NCBI GenBank assembly: GCA_021783995.1
Contig: JAJXTH010000003.1
Location: 68,058-132,057, forward strand
Length of the DNA stretch: 64,000 nt
Origin: Pseudomonadota bacterium
Lineage (GTDB): Bacteria > Pseudomonadota > Gammaproteobacteria > Burkholderiales > Gallionellaceae
Direction: 5' to 3'
Shown here: in pieces, positions 1 through 10,312 of the stretch
Position numbering within the stretch: position 1 is the stretch's first letter
Layout of the letters: each line of letters starts with the position of its first letter
Notes under the pieces: generated by a model
Database searches by the model: none
What the model was told of the DNA's origin: nothing
The model's input: the letters and a program-made list of their open reading frames with translations, nothing else
Program-made: the position numbers and the translations under genes

Positions 1-93
1 GCCGATGCCTGCAATAGCGCGATTGCCGAAGCGCTGACTGACGACGCGGACACGCTCGCGGCCGTTCTGGAGCTTTCATCCTCGCTATTCTGA
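1..93 (+). CDS. cbbQ: CbbQ C-terminal end (partial, cut by window start)
   Basis: Thirty codons and a TGA stop are open from base 1 in frame with no start in the window. The short tail, with AEALTDDADTL near its middle, resembles the C-terminal CbbQ/NirQ/NorQ domain, but it is too short to identify alone. The call rests on the gene behind it: the TGA stop overlaps the ATG of the next gene as TGATG, and a VWA protein of the CbbO/NorD type directly after an AAA+ ATPase is the standard pair. CbbQ is the MoxR-type AAA+ motor that, with CbbO, removes inhibitory sugar phosphates from rubisco. NorQ/NirQ is the alternative, since those pair with NorD. Confidence 0.6.
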   Translation, partial: ADACNSAIAEALTDDADTLAAVLELSSSLF

Positions 94-2162
94 TGAACGA
101 CTTCGAGAGAATACTGGGGCAGCTCGAGTGCTGGCTAGAAGTGGAATTCTCGATGAAGGACGTCAGCGACATCGCGAAGGACATCGCCGCCCTGCCCCAC
201 ATGGACCGGGATTTCATCCTTGGATGGACCAAGCGCCTCTCGGCAGCCCACGTGCAGATCGCAACAATTTTCGCAACCCAGGCGCCCGAGATTGCTAAGC
301 GCATGGACCGAAGGCTGATCGAAGCCTGGGTCATGCAGGCGCTCGATGCGCACGACTGCATCGGTCTGCAGGCTGCAGTGAAGATACTGCGCGAAGCAGA
401 CCGGTTTGCAGAGCTGCACCATGAACATGCCGAAGGCGTCGTGCTGGACGACGTACGCGGCATCCTGCTCACCTTTGCCCGCGGCCTCTCGGGCAGGCGC
501 TTGCTGATAGACGCATCCGATGAGGCATGGACTGACGGCGAGACCCTGTATCTTCCCGCAATCGTCGCGCGCATGGAAAATGTCACAAAAAATTTCACTC
601 TGTGCAAGGCACTGGTCGCGATGCTCTGGGCGCAGGGGCATTTCGGCACGATGCGCGTGCTCTTTCAAGGATTGCCTGCAAGCCTGCCAGATCAGGATCG
701 CGCACTCACCTGCTTCAGCAGACTGGAGACACTGCGTCTGGAGGCCTGCATCGCGCGCGAGCTGCCCGGCCTTGCGCGCGAGATGAAGCAGCTTGCAAAT
801 GAAACGCTGCCAGCGCTCTGGCAAGGTTATGCCGATCTGCTCTCATCCCCATCCGCCTCGAGCCACGACAGCCTGGCACTGGTTCATGATGCGCTGCAAT
901 CTGAAATCCCCTCTCCCGCTCCTTATCAATGCGAGCTGCGCAGGGATGCCGCAATGGCACGCATGGAACGAGAAAAGGCGCTGCTGCGACTGAAACTGTC
1001 GGAATTCGCGCAAAGCCTGCCCAAGCAGGAGGATGAAGGCGAACCACGGCAGTTCGAATTCAAGCCCCATCAAAGCGAAGCGACGGGCGAAATGGAGCTC
1101 TTGCTTGACGACATGCCCTTGTCGCCCCCAGACGATGTCAGGCAGCTCATAAGCTCTGTCCTGCTCGACTTCGGCGAGATACCTCCGGAATACCTGGTCG
1201 CCGCGGGTCCTGGAGAATACGATCCTGCACTCACGCGCGCAGCGCAGAAGGATCCGGATCAGGTCTGGCAGGGCACCTACCATGAAGAAGGCGCCACGCT
1301 ATATCCCGAATGGGATTTCGGCCGCGCCAGCTACCGCAAAAACTGGTGCGTGATGCGCGAGAGGGATGTGCCAAAGATATATGATGGCTTTGCAGACCGC
1401 ACGCTTGTCAAGTATGGCCCTCTGGTGCGGCAGATCAGGCGCACTTTCGAAGGCATGCGCGACCAAGACAGGTTGCTCAGGCGACAGCCGCAGGGCGAGC
1501 ATGTCGACCTGGATGCGCTGATCGAGGCCCTGTCCGAAATGCAGCGTGGCAGCGAGATGTCCGATCTGCTCTATGCCAGGCTTTACCGCGCCGAGCGCAA
1601 CATCGCGGTTGCCTTTCTGGTCGACATGAGCGGATCGACCAAGGGCTGGGTGAACGATGCCGAACGAGAGTCACTGATACTAATGGCCGAAGCGCTCGAA
1701 GCGCTTGGCGACAAATACGCGATATACGGTTTTTCCGGGATGACACGCAAGAAATGCGAGCTTTTCCGCATCAAGCGCTTCGATGAGCCCTACGGGAAAG
1801 AAGTCAGGGCGCGCATCGGCGGCATCCGTCCGCAGGACTATACGCGCATGGGCTTTGCGATACGCCACATGAACGCGCTCTTAAAAGAAATCGATGCGAA
1901 AACCCGCATGCTGATCACGATCACTGATGGCAGGCCGGAGGATTACAACGACAACTACAGAGGCGAGTATGGCATCGCAGATACGCGACAGGCGCTCATC
2001 GAAGCGCGCCGCGCCGGCATCCATCCCTTCGGCATCGCCATCGACAAGGAAGGGCGCGACTATCTGCCGCATCTCTTTGGGCCGGCGCACTATGTGGTGA
2101 TCGATGAAGCGCGCACCCTGCCCCTGAAGGTTGCAGAAATCTACCGGCGGCTGACGGTATGA
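93..2162 (+). CDS. cbbO: CbbO-type rubisco activase adaptor with C-terminal VWA domain
   Basis: This 689-residue protein has a long helical N-terminal part and a C-terminal von Willebrand A domain from about residue 500. The metal-ion site is intact: D511-x-S513-x-S515 (DMSGS), a Thr in YTRMG and an Asp in ITDGRP. In the CbbQO activase the CbbO VWA domain binds an acidic residue of rubisco and docks it on the hexameric CbbQ ATPase. The start codon overlaps the preceding stop as TGATG, so the two are translationally coupled. The family also includes NorD, which acts on nitric oxide reductase. CbbO is preferred because no denitrification gene is in view and the length suits it, but the deciding upstream genes lie outside the window. 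Confidence 0.72.
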   Translation: MNDFERILGQLECWLEVEFSMKDVSDIAKDIAALPHMDRDFILGWTKRLSAAHVQIATIFATQAPEIAKRMDRRLIEAWVMQALDAHDCIGLQAAVKILREADRFAELHHEHAEGVVLDDVRGILLTFARGLSGRRLLIDASDEAWTDGETLYLPAIVARMENVTKNFTLCKALVAMLWAQGHFGTMRVLFQGLPASLPDQDRALTCFSRLETLRLEACIARELPGLAREMKQLANETLPALWQGYADLLSSPSASSHDSLALVHDALQSEIPSPAPYQCELRRDAAMARMEREKALLRLKLSEFAQSLPKQEDEGEPRQFEFKPHQSEATGEMELLLDDMPLSPPDDVRQLISSVLLDFGEIPPEYLVAAGPGEYDPALTRAAQKDPDQVWQGTYHEEGATLYPEWDFGRASYRKNWCVMRERDVPKIYDGFADRTLVKYGPLVRQIRRTFEGMRDQDRLLRRQPQGEHVDLDALIEALSEMQRGSEMSDLLYARLYRAERNIAVAFLVDMSGSTKGWVNDAERESLILMAEALEALGDKYAIYGFSGMTRKKCELFRIKRFDEPYGKEVRARIGGIRPQDYTRMGFAIRHMNALLKEIDAKTRMLITITDGRPEDYNDNYRGEYGIADTRQALIEARRAGIHPFGIAIDKEGRDYLPHLFGPAHYVVIDEARTLPLKVAEIYRRLTV

Positions 2163-2277
2163 CCTCTGCACGATAGAGGCAGCACTATGGCTTTATGCTG
2201 GGAAACGATATATCCTCTTGGCGATGAAAATCGCCGAAAAGATTTGCTGCGCGCTCAGACCTGCGCGGCCATAGTTG

Positions 2278-5025
2278 ATGCGCACCTATTCGATACGCGC
2301 TTACCTGCTGCTTCTGGTGCTTGCCCTGTCCGTCCCGCTCGTGGCAGTGGTCGGATACGGCATCTACTCCGACAGGCAGCAGACCATCGCCCACACCAAG
2401 CTTTCGCTGAAAATGCTGGTCAACACGATGGTCACCAACACGGGTGGCAAGATAGACAACACCCGGCTGCTACTCGAACGCTTGGCCCAAAGGCCCATCG
2501 TGCAAGAACTCGATCCCAAACACTGCGATCCGATACTGCAGGACCTCTACAGACTTCATCCTGAATATGCGAATGTAGACTATACCAACAAGGACGGGTT
2601 GATGGTCTGTTCCGCATTGCCGGAACCTGGCGGAAAGCTGCTCAACATCGCAGACACATCCTGGTTCAGGAAGGTGGTCGCGGAACAGAAATTCGTCGTA
2701 GGCAATCCCCATTTCGGCCCGATCAGCGGCAAGTGGGTTTCCGTTCTCACCTCGCCCATCTTCAATGCACAGCATGAACTGATAGGCACGATACAGCTCC
2801 CGCTCAACCTGCAGTCATATGACCCCGACATTCCCGCGCAGCTCCTGGCACCCAAGAGCCATTACGGATTCTTCAATGAAGAAGGCATCCTGGTCTGGCG
2901 CAACGTGGATCCGGATCACATGATAGGCCATCTTGCAGTATCGGACGCGGCAAGAGCGATCACTGCGATCCAGCAAGGTGAGCTGGAAAGTGTCGCAAAA
3001 GACGGGGTGAAGCGGTTCTACGCGGTATTGCCGATACCCGACACAGGCTGGATCGCCTGGATAGGCGAGCCTGTCTCGGCAATCTATGCCGAAGCCGACA
3101 GGCGCGCGAAAATCGAAACCGGCATCGTGCTTGCCGCCGTGCTCCTGCTACTTTTCATCACCCTTTACATCGGAAGGCGCATCACCCGCCCGATCGCAAT
3201 GCTGGAGAAAACTGCGCGTGCGCTGCACAACGGCGACTTCGAGGCCCGAGCCGCGGTTGAAGGACCGCGCGACATCGCCGCCGTAGCTCAAGAGTTCAAC
3301 ACCATGGTCGATGCGCAACAGCTCAATCTGGAAGAGCTGCGCATCGCAGCCACCGCGTTCGAATCACAGGAAGGCATGATGGTCACCGATGCAAACCGCA
3401 TCATCCTGAAGGTCAACGGTGCATTCTGCAAGACGACCGGATACAGCAGCGAGGACGTGGTGGGAAGAACGCCTCGCCTTTTGAAATCAAACCTGCACGA
3501 TGCAGATTACTACCGCGCAATGTGGAAGTGCATCAATGACACCGGAGGATGGCAGGGTGAAATATGGGACAAGCGCAAGAACGGCGAAGTCTATCCGGAA
3601 TGGCTCACCATCACGGCCATCAGGAACAGCAAGGGCATCGTGACCCATTACATCAGCACGCATTTCGACATCACAGAGCGCAAAAAGGCAGAGGAAAGGA
3701 TCAATGAGCTGGCCTTCTTTGACCAGCTGACGGGACTTCCCAACCGCACACTGCTGCTGGACCGGTTGAAGCAGACCATGACCGTCAGCGCCCGTAACGG
3801 CAGCTACTGCGCGCTTATGTTGATCGATCTGGATAATTTCAAGACGCTCAACGATACGCTGGGCCACGACATGGGAGACCTGCTTTTGAAACAGGTTGCA
3901 GAGCGGCTTGGCGCATGCGTGCGCGCTGAAGAAACGGTAGCCAGACTGGGCGGGGACGAATTCGTTGTGATACTCTCCAACCTGGGTCTGCAGGAAAAAC
4001 TGGCCGCCACCCAGTCGGAAACCGTCGGAGAGAAGATACTCGCGGCACTCAACCATCCCTACCAGATCAGGGAAATCACCTTCCACAGCACACCCAGCAT
4101 CGGTGTGACACTGTTCAAAGGCCAGGCCAGCACCGATGAGCTGTTGAAACAGGCCGATCTCGCAATGTACAAGGCCAAGGATATGGGGCGCAATGCGATG
4201 CGCTTCTTCGACCCCGCGATGCAGACGCTCGTGATAGAGCAGTCCATCATGGAAGCAGGGCTGCGCCGCGCGCTGAAGGAAAACCAGTTCGAACTGCACT
4301 ACCAGCCCCAGGTCACGACAGAAGGGCTCATCACTGGGGCAGAGGCGCTGGTGCGTTGGAATCATCCTGAGCGCGGCCTTGTCCCTCCCGCCGAATTCAT
4401 CCCGATGGCCGAGGAATCCAGGCTCATACTACCGCTGGGCATATGGGTGCTGGAGGCAGCGTGCGCACAGCTGACATCATGGGCTGATCAACCCCTCCTT
4501 TGCGATCTCAGCCTGGCGGTCAATGTCAGCGCGCACCAGTTCCGCCAGGCCGATTTCGTCGAACAGGTGTTCGCTATCCTCGAAAAGACAGGCGCGAATC
4601 CGAAGCGCCTGAAACTCGAGCTGACCGAAAGCCTGATGGTACAAAACATAGAGGACGTCATCGAAAAAATGCATGCGCTGAAAGCGCACGGCGTGGGATT
4701 CTCGCTGGACGACTTCGGCACGGGATATTCAAGCCTGAGCTATTTGAAGCGCATGCCGCTGGATCAACTGAAGATAGACCAGTCCTTTGTCCGCGACGTA
4801 TTGACCGACGCCAACGATGCGGCCATTGCGGGGACCATCGTGAAGCTCGCAGAAAGCCTGGGACTGCAGGCGATCGCGGAAGGTGTCGAAACGAAGGAAC
4901 AGCGCGCATTCCTGATCCACATCGGATGCCATGCCTATCAGGGATACCTCTATAGCAAGCCCCTTGTCATCGCGGACTTTGAGAAACTCATAAAATCGGG
5001 AGCCTTGCGCCCCGCTGGCTTCTGA
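2278..5025 (+). CDS. Membrane sensor diguanylate cyclase/phosphodiesterase (dCACHE-HAMP-PAS-GGDEF-EAL)
   Basis: This 915-residue c-di-GMP enzyme starts at ATG 2278; a TTG lies directly before it. An N-terminal transmembrane helix (about 8-28) and a second near 282-300 bracket a periplasmic dCACHE-like sensor. HAMP follows (about 300-350), then PAS (about 360-475), GGDEF and EAL. GGDEF is intact at 558-562. The inhibitory I-site reads RAEE instead of RxxD, so product feedback may be weak. The EAL domain keeps EALVRW (689-691), ELTES, DDFGTGYSS and EGVET, so it looks catalytically competent. No signal ligand can be read from the sequence. It lies 115 bp after cbbO and upstream of a second GGDEF gene, but no shared regulation is evident. 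Confidence 0.9.
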   Translation: MRTYSIRAYLLLLVLALSVPLVAVVGYGIYSDRQQTIAHTKLSLKMLVNTMVTNTGGKIDNTRLLLERLAQRPIVQELDPKHCDPILQDLYRLHPEYANVDYTNKDGLMVCSALPEPGGKLLNIADTSWFRKVVAEQKFVVGNPHFGPISGKWVSVLTSPIFNAQHELIGTIQLPLNLQSYDPDIPAQLLAPKSHYGFFNEEGILVWRNVDPDHMIGHLAVSDAARAITAIQQGELESVAKDGVKRFYAVLPIPDTGWIAWIGEPVSAIYAEADRRAKIETGIVLAAVLLLLFITLYIGRRITRPIAMLEKTARALHNGDFEARAAVEGPRDIAAVAQEFNTMVDAQQLNLEELRIAATAFESQEGMMVTDANRIILKVNGAFCKTTGYSSEDVVGRTPRLLKSNLHDADYYRAMWKCINDTGGWQGEIWDKRKNGEVYPEWLTITAIRNSKGIVTHYISTHFDITERKKAEERINELAFFDQLTGLPNRTLLLDRLKQTMTVSARNGSYCALMLIDLDNFKTLNDTLGHDMGDLLLKQVAERLGACVRAEETVARLGGDEFVVILSNLGLQEKLAATQSETVGEKILAALNHPYQIREITFHSTPSIGVTLFKGQASTDELLKQADLAMYKAKDMGRNAMRFFDPAMQTLVIEQSIMEAGLRRALKENQFELHYQPQVTTEGLITGAEALVRWNHPERGLVPPAEFIPMAEESRLILPLGIWVLEAACAQLTSWADQPLLCDLSLAVNVSAHQFRQADFVEQVFAILEKTGANPKRLKLELTESLMVQNIEDVIEKMHALKAHGVGFSLDDFGTGYSSLSYLKRMPLDQLKIDQSFVRDVLTDANDAAIAGTIVKLAESLGLQAIAEGVETKEQRAFLIHIGCHAYQGYLYSKPLVIADFEKLIKSGALRPAGF

Positions 5026-5110
5026 TTCGCAGTCAGAGCTTGCTTCATGATGAAACGCATGCAGTGCGGCTCGTGTAAAATTGACGCAACAAAAATATGG
5101 AACCGCCGTG

Positions 5111-8074
5111 ATGTTTTCAAAGCCGGATGAACACAGAATCAGCCTCTTTGGCTTCCTGATCCTGATAACGCTGACCCTGATCGCCGGCATCTCCGTTTTC
5201 TCGGTGATGCAGCATCAGGCTGAATCCATGCTGGGCAAAAGCCTGACTGTCTCGCTGAAAAGCGGCATAGATCTGATTGGCAGCCAGGTCTCGCAAAGAA
5301 TGAGGGATGTGCAGATGATCGCCACCCGTCCATTCATCGCCGACAATCTGCAGAATCTGGCGCAAAAGTCCGTGCAAAGCAGAAAAGACTTGCAGCGGGT
5401 CGCGGATTCCTTTGTCTCTCAGGGACTCGATGGCGTATTGTTCATGGATGCGGCAGGCAATACAGTGGCGCGCTCCGGCCGTTTTCAGCAGAACCCAAAA
5501 CTGCGCATTCCGGTTTCAGGCGTACACGGGGCATACCTGATACGTGATCAAGGATTCATGCTGCATGCGAGCAGCGACATCCTCGACTCCCGGCACAAAC
5601 TGATCGGCAGCGTCGTCGTGGAAGCCGCTCTCAAACTGCCTCCCCATGCGCTGGGAGATATCGTATCCATAGGCAAGACTGGAGAATTTGCGCTGTGCAG
5701 TTCGTTGCCGAAAGACCCCAAGGACATGGACTGCTTTCTGCACAAAATGTCGAACTGGGAATTCCAGCACCTGCACAGGGTCGTGTCAGACCAGGCGTTG
5801 CCTATGGATTACGCGCTGCATGGCAAGTCTGGACTCATCCATGCAAAAGACTACCGCGGCACTGAGGTCGTCGCAGCCTATGCGCCCCTGCCAGGACTGT
5901 CTCTCGGCGCCGTTCTGAAGATAGACCAGGCAGAACTATACAGTCCGGTGACAGAACAGCTGAAATACATCTCTCTGCTGCTCGCAGCGCTGGTCGTGTT
6001 CGGCGGGCTGCTGCTGCACTGGATAATCACGCCGCTGGTAAACCAGTTGATCGCCGGCAAACTGGCCTTGCAGAAGGAAAACGAGAAGAGCCTCGCACTT
6101 CTGCACAATGCCAGCGATGGCATACACATACTCGACATGAACGGGAACATACTCGAGGTCAGCGATTCGTTCTGCGAGATGCTGGGCTACTCGAGAGATG
6201 AGATGATGGGCATGAACGTCACGCAATGGGATGCGGAGATCAGCCTGTCAGGCCCTGAACTCACCGCAATGTTCAATAGGCATTTTTCCAGGCACGAGCA
6301 CACGCAGTTCGAAAGACGCCACAGGCGCAAGGATGGCACCGTTTTCGATGTCGAGATAAGCGCATTCCCGCTGCAGCTTGGCGGCAAACCTGTGCTCTTC
6401 AATTCGTCCAGGGACATCACGGAGCGCAAGAAGAAGGACGATGAATTGCGAACCAGCGAAAAGCGCCTCGAGGAACTGTTCGAGAACATGAGCAGCGGCG
6501 TTGCGATTTACCGGGCCGAGGGAGATGACTTCGTCTTCACCAATTTCAACCGCGCAGCTGAGCGCATCAACAATGTCAAACGGGAAGATCTGATCGGAAG
6601 AAAACTGACTGAGGTCTTCCCGGGTTCCGAAAAGATGGGGCTGCTCGATGCTTTCCGCCGTGTATGGAATAGCGGGAAGGCTGAACAATTTCCGATTTCC
6701 TTCTATGAGGACCAGCGCATATCCGGCTGGCTGGAAAACTATATCTACAAGATAGACAGCGGCGAGATCGTCGCCATCTTCGACGATGTCACCGAGCGCA
6801 AGCAGACAGAAGCGCTGATCAAAATGCAGTCCGACGCATTGAATTCAAGCACCAACGGCGTTGCCATCGCCGATGCCTCCGCACCTGATTTACCGCTGCT
6901 CTATGTGAACCCTGCATTCGAGAGAATCACCGGATACCCTGCGTCTGAACTGCTGGGCAGGAATTGCCGCTTTCTTCAGGGCGAGGATAAAGACCAGCCC
7001 GTACTTGCCGAAATCCGCGCCTGCCTCAAGGAAGGCCGAGCCGGAAAGGCCACGCTGCGCAATTACAGAAAGGACGGCACGCTGTTCTGGAACAGGCTGA
7101 ACATCTCCCCCATATTCGACAAGCAAGACAGGCTAGTCCAGTTCCTGGGAATCATCAACGACATCACCGATCGCAAGCAAGCGGATGATCACCTGAGGCT
7201 GATCTCGAGCGTCTTCGATCATGCTGATGAAGGCATTCTGATCACTGACCAAGACGGGACCATACTCGAAGCCAACCCCGCCTGTTCCCACATCACCGGA
7301 TACAGCCACGAGGAAATGCTGGGGAAGAATCCGCGCATACTGCACTCGGGCAGGCAGGACAGGCAGTTCTATGAAATCATGTGGCAGGAAGTCACCACGA
7401 ACGGCTACTGGTCCGGCGAAGTCTGGAACAAGCGCAAGAACGGCGAAATCTATCCCGAAAGGCTGACCCTGTCCGCGGTAAAAAATGAAGGCGGCGAGAC
7501 CATGCGATTCATCGCGCTGTTTTCCGACATCTCGAGCATCAAGAGCCATCAGCAGCAGCTCGAACACATGGCACACCACGATGCGCTCACCGGGCTCCCC
7601 AACCGGACGCTGCTCAATGACCGGTTCGAGATGGCGCTGGCCCAGGTTAAGCGTTCCAGAACCAAGCTTGCCGTGTGTTTCATGGATCTCGATGACTTCA
7701 AGCCGGTCAACGACACCCTGGGCCACGAAGCCGGAGACACGCTGCTCATCGAGGTGGCTCAGAGGATGCTTGCGATTTCCCGCAGCACCGACACCGTGGC
7801 TAGGCTGGGAGGGGACGAATTCGTGCTGATCTTCACGGATGTATCGAACAAGACCGAATGCCAGATGATGCTTGCACGCGTAATGAACACGATAAACCAG
7901 CCCTTTAACATCGACGGCCACGAGGTAAGGATCTCGGCAAGCATAGGTGTTGCCTTCTACCCGGACGATGACGAAGACGGGGACAGCCTGTTGCGCCATG
8001 CAGATCAGGCGATGTATGTGGCCAAGCAGTCAGGCCGCGGGCGCTTCCATTTCTTCGAAAAAGCTGCCGACTGA
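5111..8074 (+). CDS. Membrane diguanylate cyclase with four PAS domains, one LOV-like
   Basis: About 987 residues from ATG 5111, which has GGAA eight bases upstream; in-frame GTG 5108 and TTG 5081 are alternatives. Order: transmembrane helix (about 12-32), periplasmic dCACHE-like sensor, second helix (about 295-318), four PAS domains, and a C-terminal GGDEF domain with no EAL. GGDEF at 900-904 and the I-site RSTD are intact, so it should be a feedback-controlled diguanylate cyclase. The third PAS carries the photoactive-cysteine motif of LOV domains, GRNCRFLQG, with Cys619. LRNYRKDG and FWNRLNISP supply the usual flavin-contacting Asn residues. The Gln expected in the last strand is Ile682 (FLGIIND). 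The neighbouring GGDEF-EAL gene ends 85 bp upstream on the same strand. Confidence 0.88.
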   Translation: MFSKPDEHRISLFGFLILITLTLIAGISVFSVMQHQAESMLGKSLTVSLKSGIDLIGSQVSQRMRDVQMIATRPFIADNLQNLAQKSVQSRKDLQRVADSFVSQGLDGVLFMDAAGNTVARSGRFQQNPKLRIPVSGVHGAYLIRDQGFMLHASSDILDSRHKLIGSVVVEAALKLPPHALGDIVSIGKTGEFALCSSLPKDPKDMDCFLHKMSNWEFQHLHRVVSDQALPMDYALHGKSGLIHAKDYRGTEVVAAYAPLPGLSLGAVLKIDQAELYSPVTEQLKYISLLLAALVVFGGLLLHWIITPLVNQLIAGKLALQKENEKSLALLHNASDGIHILDMNGNILEVSDSFCEMLGYSRDEMMGMNVTQWDAEISLSGPELTAMFNRHFSRHEHTQFERRHRRKDGTVFDVEISAFPLQLGGKPVLFNSSRDITERKKKDDELRTSEKRLEELFENMSSGVAIYRAEGDDFVFTNFNRAAERINNVKREDLIGRKLTEVFPGSEKMGLLDAFRRVWNSGKAEQFPISFYEDQRISGWLENYIYKIDSGEIVAIFDDVTERKQTEALIKMQSDALNSSTNGVAIADASAPDLPLLYVNPAFERITGYPASELLGRNCRFLQGEDKDQPVLAEIRACLKEGRAGKATLRNYRKDGTLFWNRLNISPIFDKQDRLVQFLGIINDITDRKQADDHLRLISSVFDHADEGILITDQDGTILEANPACSHITGYSHEEMLGKNPRILHSGRQDRQFYEIMWQEVTTNGYWSGEVWNKRKNGEIYPERLTLSAVKNEGGETMRFIALFSDISSIKSHQQQLEHMAHHDALTGLPNRTLLNDRFEMALAQVKRSRTKLAVCFMDLDDFKPVNDTLGHEAGDTLLIEVAQRMLAISRSTDTVARLGGDEFVLIFTDVSNKTECQMMLARVMNTINQPFNIDGHEVRISASIGVAFYPDDDEDGDSLLRHADQAMYVAKQSGRGRFHFFEKAAD

Positions 8075-8094
8075 GCTGACAAAGATGGATCCCC

Positions 8095-8130
8095 AATGAC
8101 AAAGGCCGGCATAAGCCGGCCTTTGTCATT
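8095..8130. terminator. Perfect 16-bp inverted-repeat bidirectional terminator
   Basis: The arms 8095-8110 and 8115-8130 are fully complementary and flank an ATAA loop. The core is AAAGGCCGGC and its complement. It lies between two convergent genes, the GGDEF gene (+) and pnp (-), and can end transcripts from both sides. The T tract after the stem is short on both strands, so some efficiency may come from the long stem. Confidence 0.85.
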
Positions 8131-8142
8131 CACACAGACAAC

Positions 8143-10248
8143 TTATTCTGCGATAGACGCTCCCGATGTCTCGGGGGCCGGCAGCAGCGCCTTCATCGAG
8201 AGCTTCATGCGGCCTCTGTCATCCATCTCCAGCAGCTTCACACGCACGACCTGGCCTTCCTTGAGGTAGTCGCCCACGCTGTTCACGCGCTCATGGGCGA
8301 TCTGGGAGATGTGCAAAAGACCATCCTTGCCTGGCAGGATGTTGACCAGCGCGCCGAAGTCCAGCAGCTTCACCACCGGGCCTTCATAGATCTTACCCAC
8401 TTCCACGTCCATCGCGATGTCTTCGATGCGCTTCTTGGCCAATTCTCCAGCTTCCGCGTTCACGCTGGAAATCGTGATGTTTCCGTCGTCGTCGATGTCT
8501 ATCGTCGTGCCCGTCTCTTCAGTCAGCGCGCGTATCACCGCTCCGCCCTTGCCGATCACGTCGCGTATCTTCTCGGGATTGATCTTCATCTTGATCATGC
8601 GCGGAGCGAATTCTGAAAGCTGGCTGCGCGCGCCCGACATCGATGACTTCATGATGCCGAGTATGTGCATGCGCCCTTCCTTCGCCTGGCTTAGCGCTGC
8701 CTGCATGATCTCGCGGGTGATTCCGTTGATCTTGATGTCCATCTGCAGCGCGGTGATCCCGGACTCGGTGCCGGCCACCTTGAAATCCATGTCGCCAAGA
8801 TGATCTTCGTCTCCCAGGATGTCGGTCAGCACCGCAAAGCGGTTGCCTTCTTTGATCAGGCCCATCGCGATGCCGGCCACATGCGCCTTCAGCGGCACAC
8901 CCGCATCCAGCATGGAAAGACAGCCGCCGCAAACCGACGCCATCGAGCTGGAACCATTGGATTCCGTGATCTCGGAGACGATGCGGATCGCATAGCCGAA
9001 ATCTTCTTCGTTCGGCAACACCGCGACCAGAGCGCGCTTGGCCAGGCGGCCGTGGCCAATCTCACGGCGCTTTGGACTGCCAAAGCGCCCCGTCTCCCCC
9101 GTCGCGAACGGCGGGAAGTTGTAATGCAGCATGAAGCGATCGGAGTATTCTCCCTGCAGCGCGTCGACCTTCTGCGCATCGCGCATGCTGCCCAGGGTTG
9201 CCACCACGATGGCCTGGGTTTCGCCGCGCGTGAACAGCGCAGAACCATGCGTGCGCGGCAGAACGCCATTCCTGATCGTGATCGGACGCACTGTGCGCGT
9301 ATCGCGGCCGTCTATACGCGGCTCGCCGGAGAGGATCTGTCCGCGCACGATCTTGGCTTCCAGCGCGCTGAAAAGTTCGTTCACATGATTTTTCTCGATA
9401 TCGGCAGGCACTGCAGACAGCACCTTCGCATGAATTGCGGAAACCGCATCCGAGCGCTCCTGCTTGGAACGTATTGCATAGGCCGCCTTCAGATCGGCAT
9501 CTGCAATCTCCGCGATCTGCGAAATCAGCGCTTCGTTCTTGGACGGAGCTTCCCAATCCCACGCAGGCTTGCCGACTGCATCGGCCATCTCGTTGATCGC
9601 ATCGATCACCACCTGGAACTGTTCATGGCCATACATCACAGCGCCCAGCATCACTTCCTCGGAAAGCTGCTGCGCTTCGGATTCGACCATCAGCACCGCA
9701 CGCTTCGTGCCTGCAACGACCAGATCCATCTGGGAAGTCAAGAGCTCGTTTGCGGTCGGGTTCAGAAGATATTCGCCGTTGAAATAACCTACGCGCGCAG
9801 CACCTATTGGCCCGTCGAAAGGGATGCCCGAAATCGCGAGCGCGGCCGATGCGCCTATCATCGAAGGGATGTCGGAATCGATCTCGTTGTCGGAAGACAT
9901 CACGGTGGCGATGATCTGCACTTCGTTGTAGAAGCTTTCCGGGAACAATGGGCGCAGTGGCCTGTCGATCAGGCGCGAAGTCAGGATTTCCTTTTCGCTC
10001 GCGCGCCCTTCCCGCTTGAAGAAGCTGCCTGGAATCTTGCCTGCAGCATACGTCTTTTCCTGATAATCCACGGTGAGCGGGAAGAAATCCTGCTCGGGCT
10101 TGGCATCCTTGCGCCCGACCACGGTGACGAGTACCACGGTATCATCCAGACTGACCAGCACGGCACCGCTTGCCTGACGCGCGATCTCTCCGGTTTCAAG
10201 GGTCAGATGATGTTTACCGAACGCAATTGTTTTTTTGTAATGACTCAA
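8143..10248 (-). CDS. pnp: Polyribonucleotide nucleotidyltransferase (PNPase)
   Basis: PNPase degrades RNA 3' to 5' with phosphate and is a degradosome component. The protein has two RNase PH-like domains (about 1-230 and 310-545), a KH domain with the IGKGG loop (about 555-615) and an S1 domain (about 620-690), at the usual family length of about 700. I start it at TTG 10248: this gives [11 protein letters not shown], the normal family N-terminus, and AGAGG lies seven bases upstream. Any start further upstream adds residues not seen in PNPases. It follows rpsO on the same strand by 73 bp, the conserved rpsO-pnp order. The gap holds a strong hairpin that may be the processing site for autoregulation. 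Confidence 0.97.
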   Translation of the reverse strand: MSHYKKTIAFGKHHLTLETGEIARQASGAVLVSLDDTVVLVTVVGRKDAKPEQDFFPLTVDYQEKTYAAGKIPGSFFKREGRASEKEILTSRLIDRPLRPLFPESFYNEVQIIATVMSSDNEIDSDIPSMIGASAALAISGIPFDGPIGAARVGYFNGEYLLNPTANELLTSQMDLVVAGTKRAVLMVESEAQQLSEEVMLGAVMYGHEQFQVVIDAINEMADAVGKPAWDWEAPSKNEALISQIAEIADADLKAAYAIRSKQERSDAVSAIHAKVLSAVPADIEKNHVNELFSALEAKIVRGQILSGEPRIDGRDTRTVRPITIRNGVLPRTHGSALFTRGETQAIVVATLGSMRDAQKVDALQGEYSDRFMLHYNFPPFATGETGRFGSPKRREIGHGRLAKRALVAVLPNEEDFGYAIRIVSEITESNGSSSMASVCGGCLSMLDAGVPLKAHVAGIAMGLIKEGNRFAVLTDILGDEDHLGDMDFKVAGTESGITALQMDIKINGITREIMQAALSQAKEGRMHILGIMKSSMSGARSQLSEFAPRMIKMKINPEKIRDVIGKGGAVIRALTEETGTTIDIDDDGNITISSVNAEAGELAKKRIEDIAMDVEVGKIYEGPVVKLLDFGALVNILPGKDGLLHISQIAHERVNSVGDYLKEGQVVRVKLLEMDDRGRMKLSMKALLPAPETSGASIAE

Positions 10249-10292
10249 GATAGACCTCTTTTGCAGGCGTGATGCGCCGACGAATTGAACAA

Positions 10293-10312
10293 CGGGCCGC
10301 ATCCGCGACCCG
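10293..10312 (-). promoter_or_regulatory. Hairpin in the rpsO-pnp intergenic leader
   Basis: Read on the minus strand, eight bases (CGGGTCGC) pair with GCGGCCCG around a GGAT loop; one pair is T-G. No T tract follows, so it is not a typical intrinsic terminator. In E. coli the equivalent spacer forms a stem-loop cut by RNase III, which lets PNPase control its own mRNA. The same role here is inferred only from position. Confidence 0.5.

Noticed and set aside
8800..10272. 490-codon plus-strand frame opposite pnp
   Set aside because: Pure shadow of pnp codon bias; no ribosome-binding site or domain.
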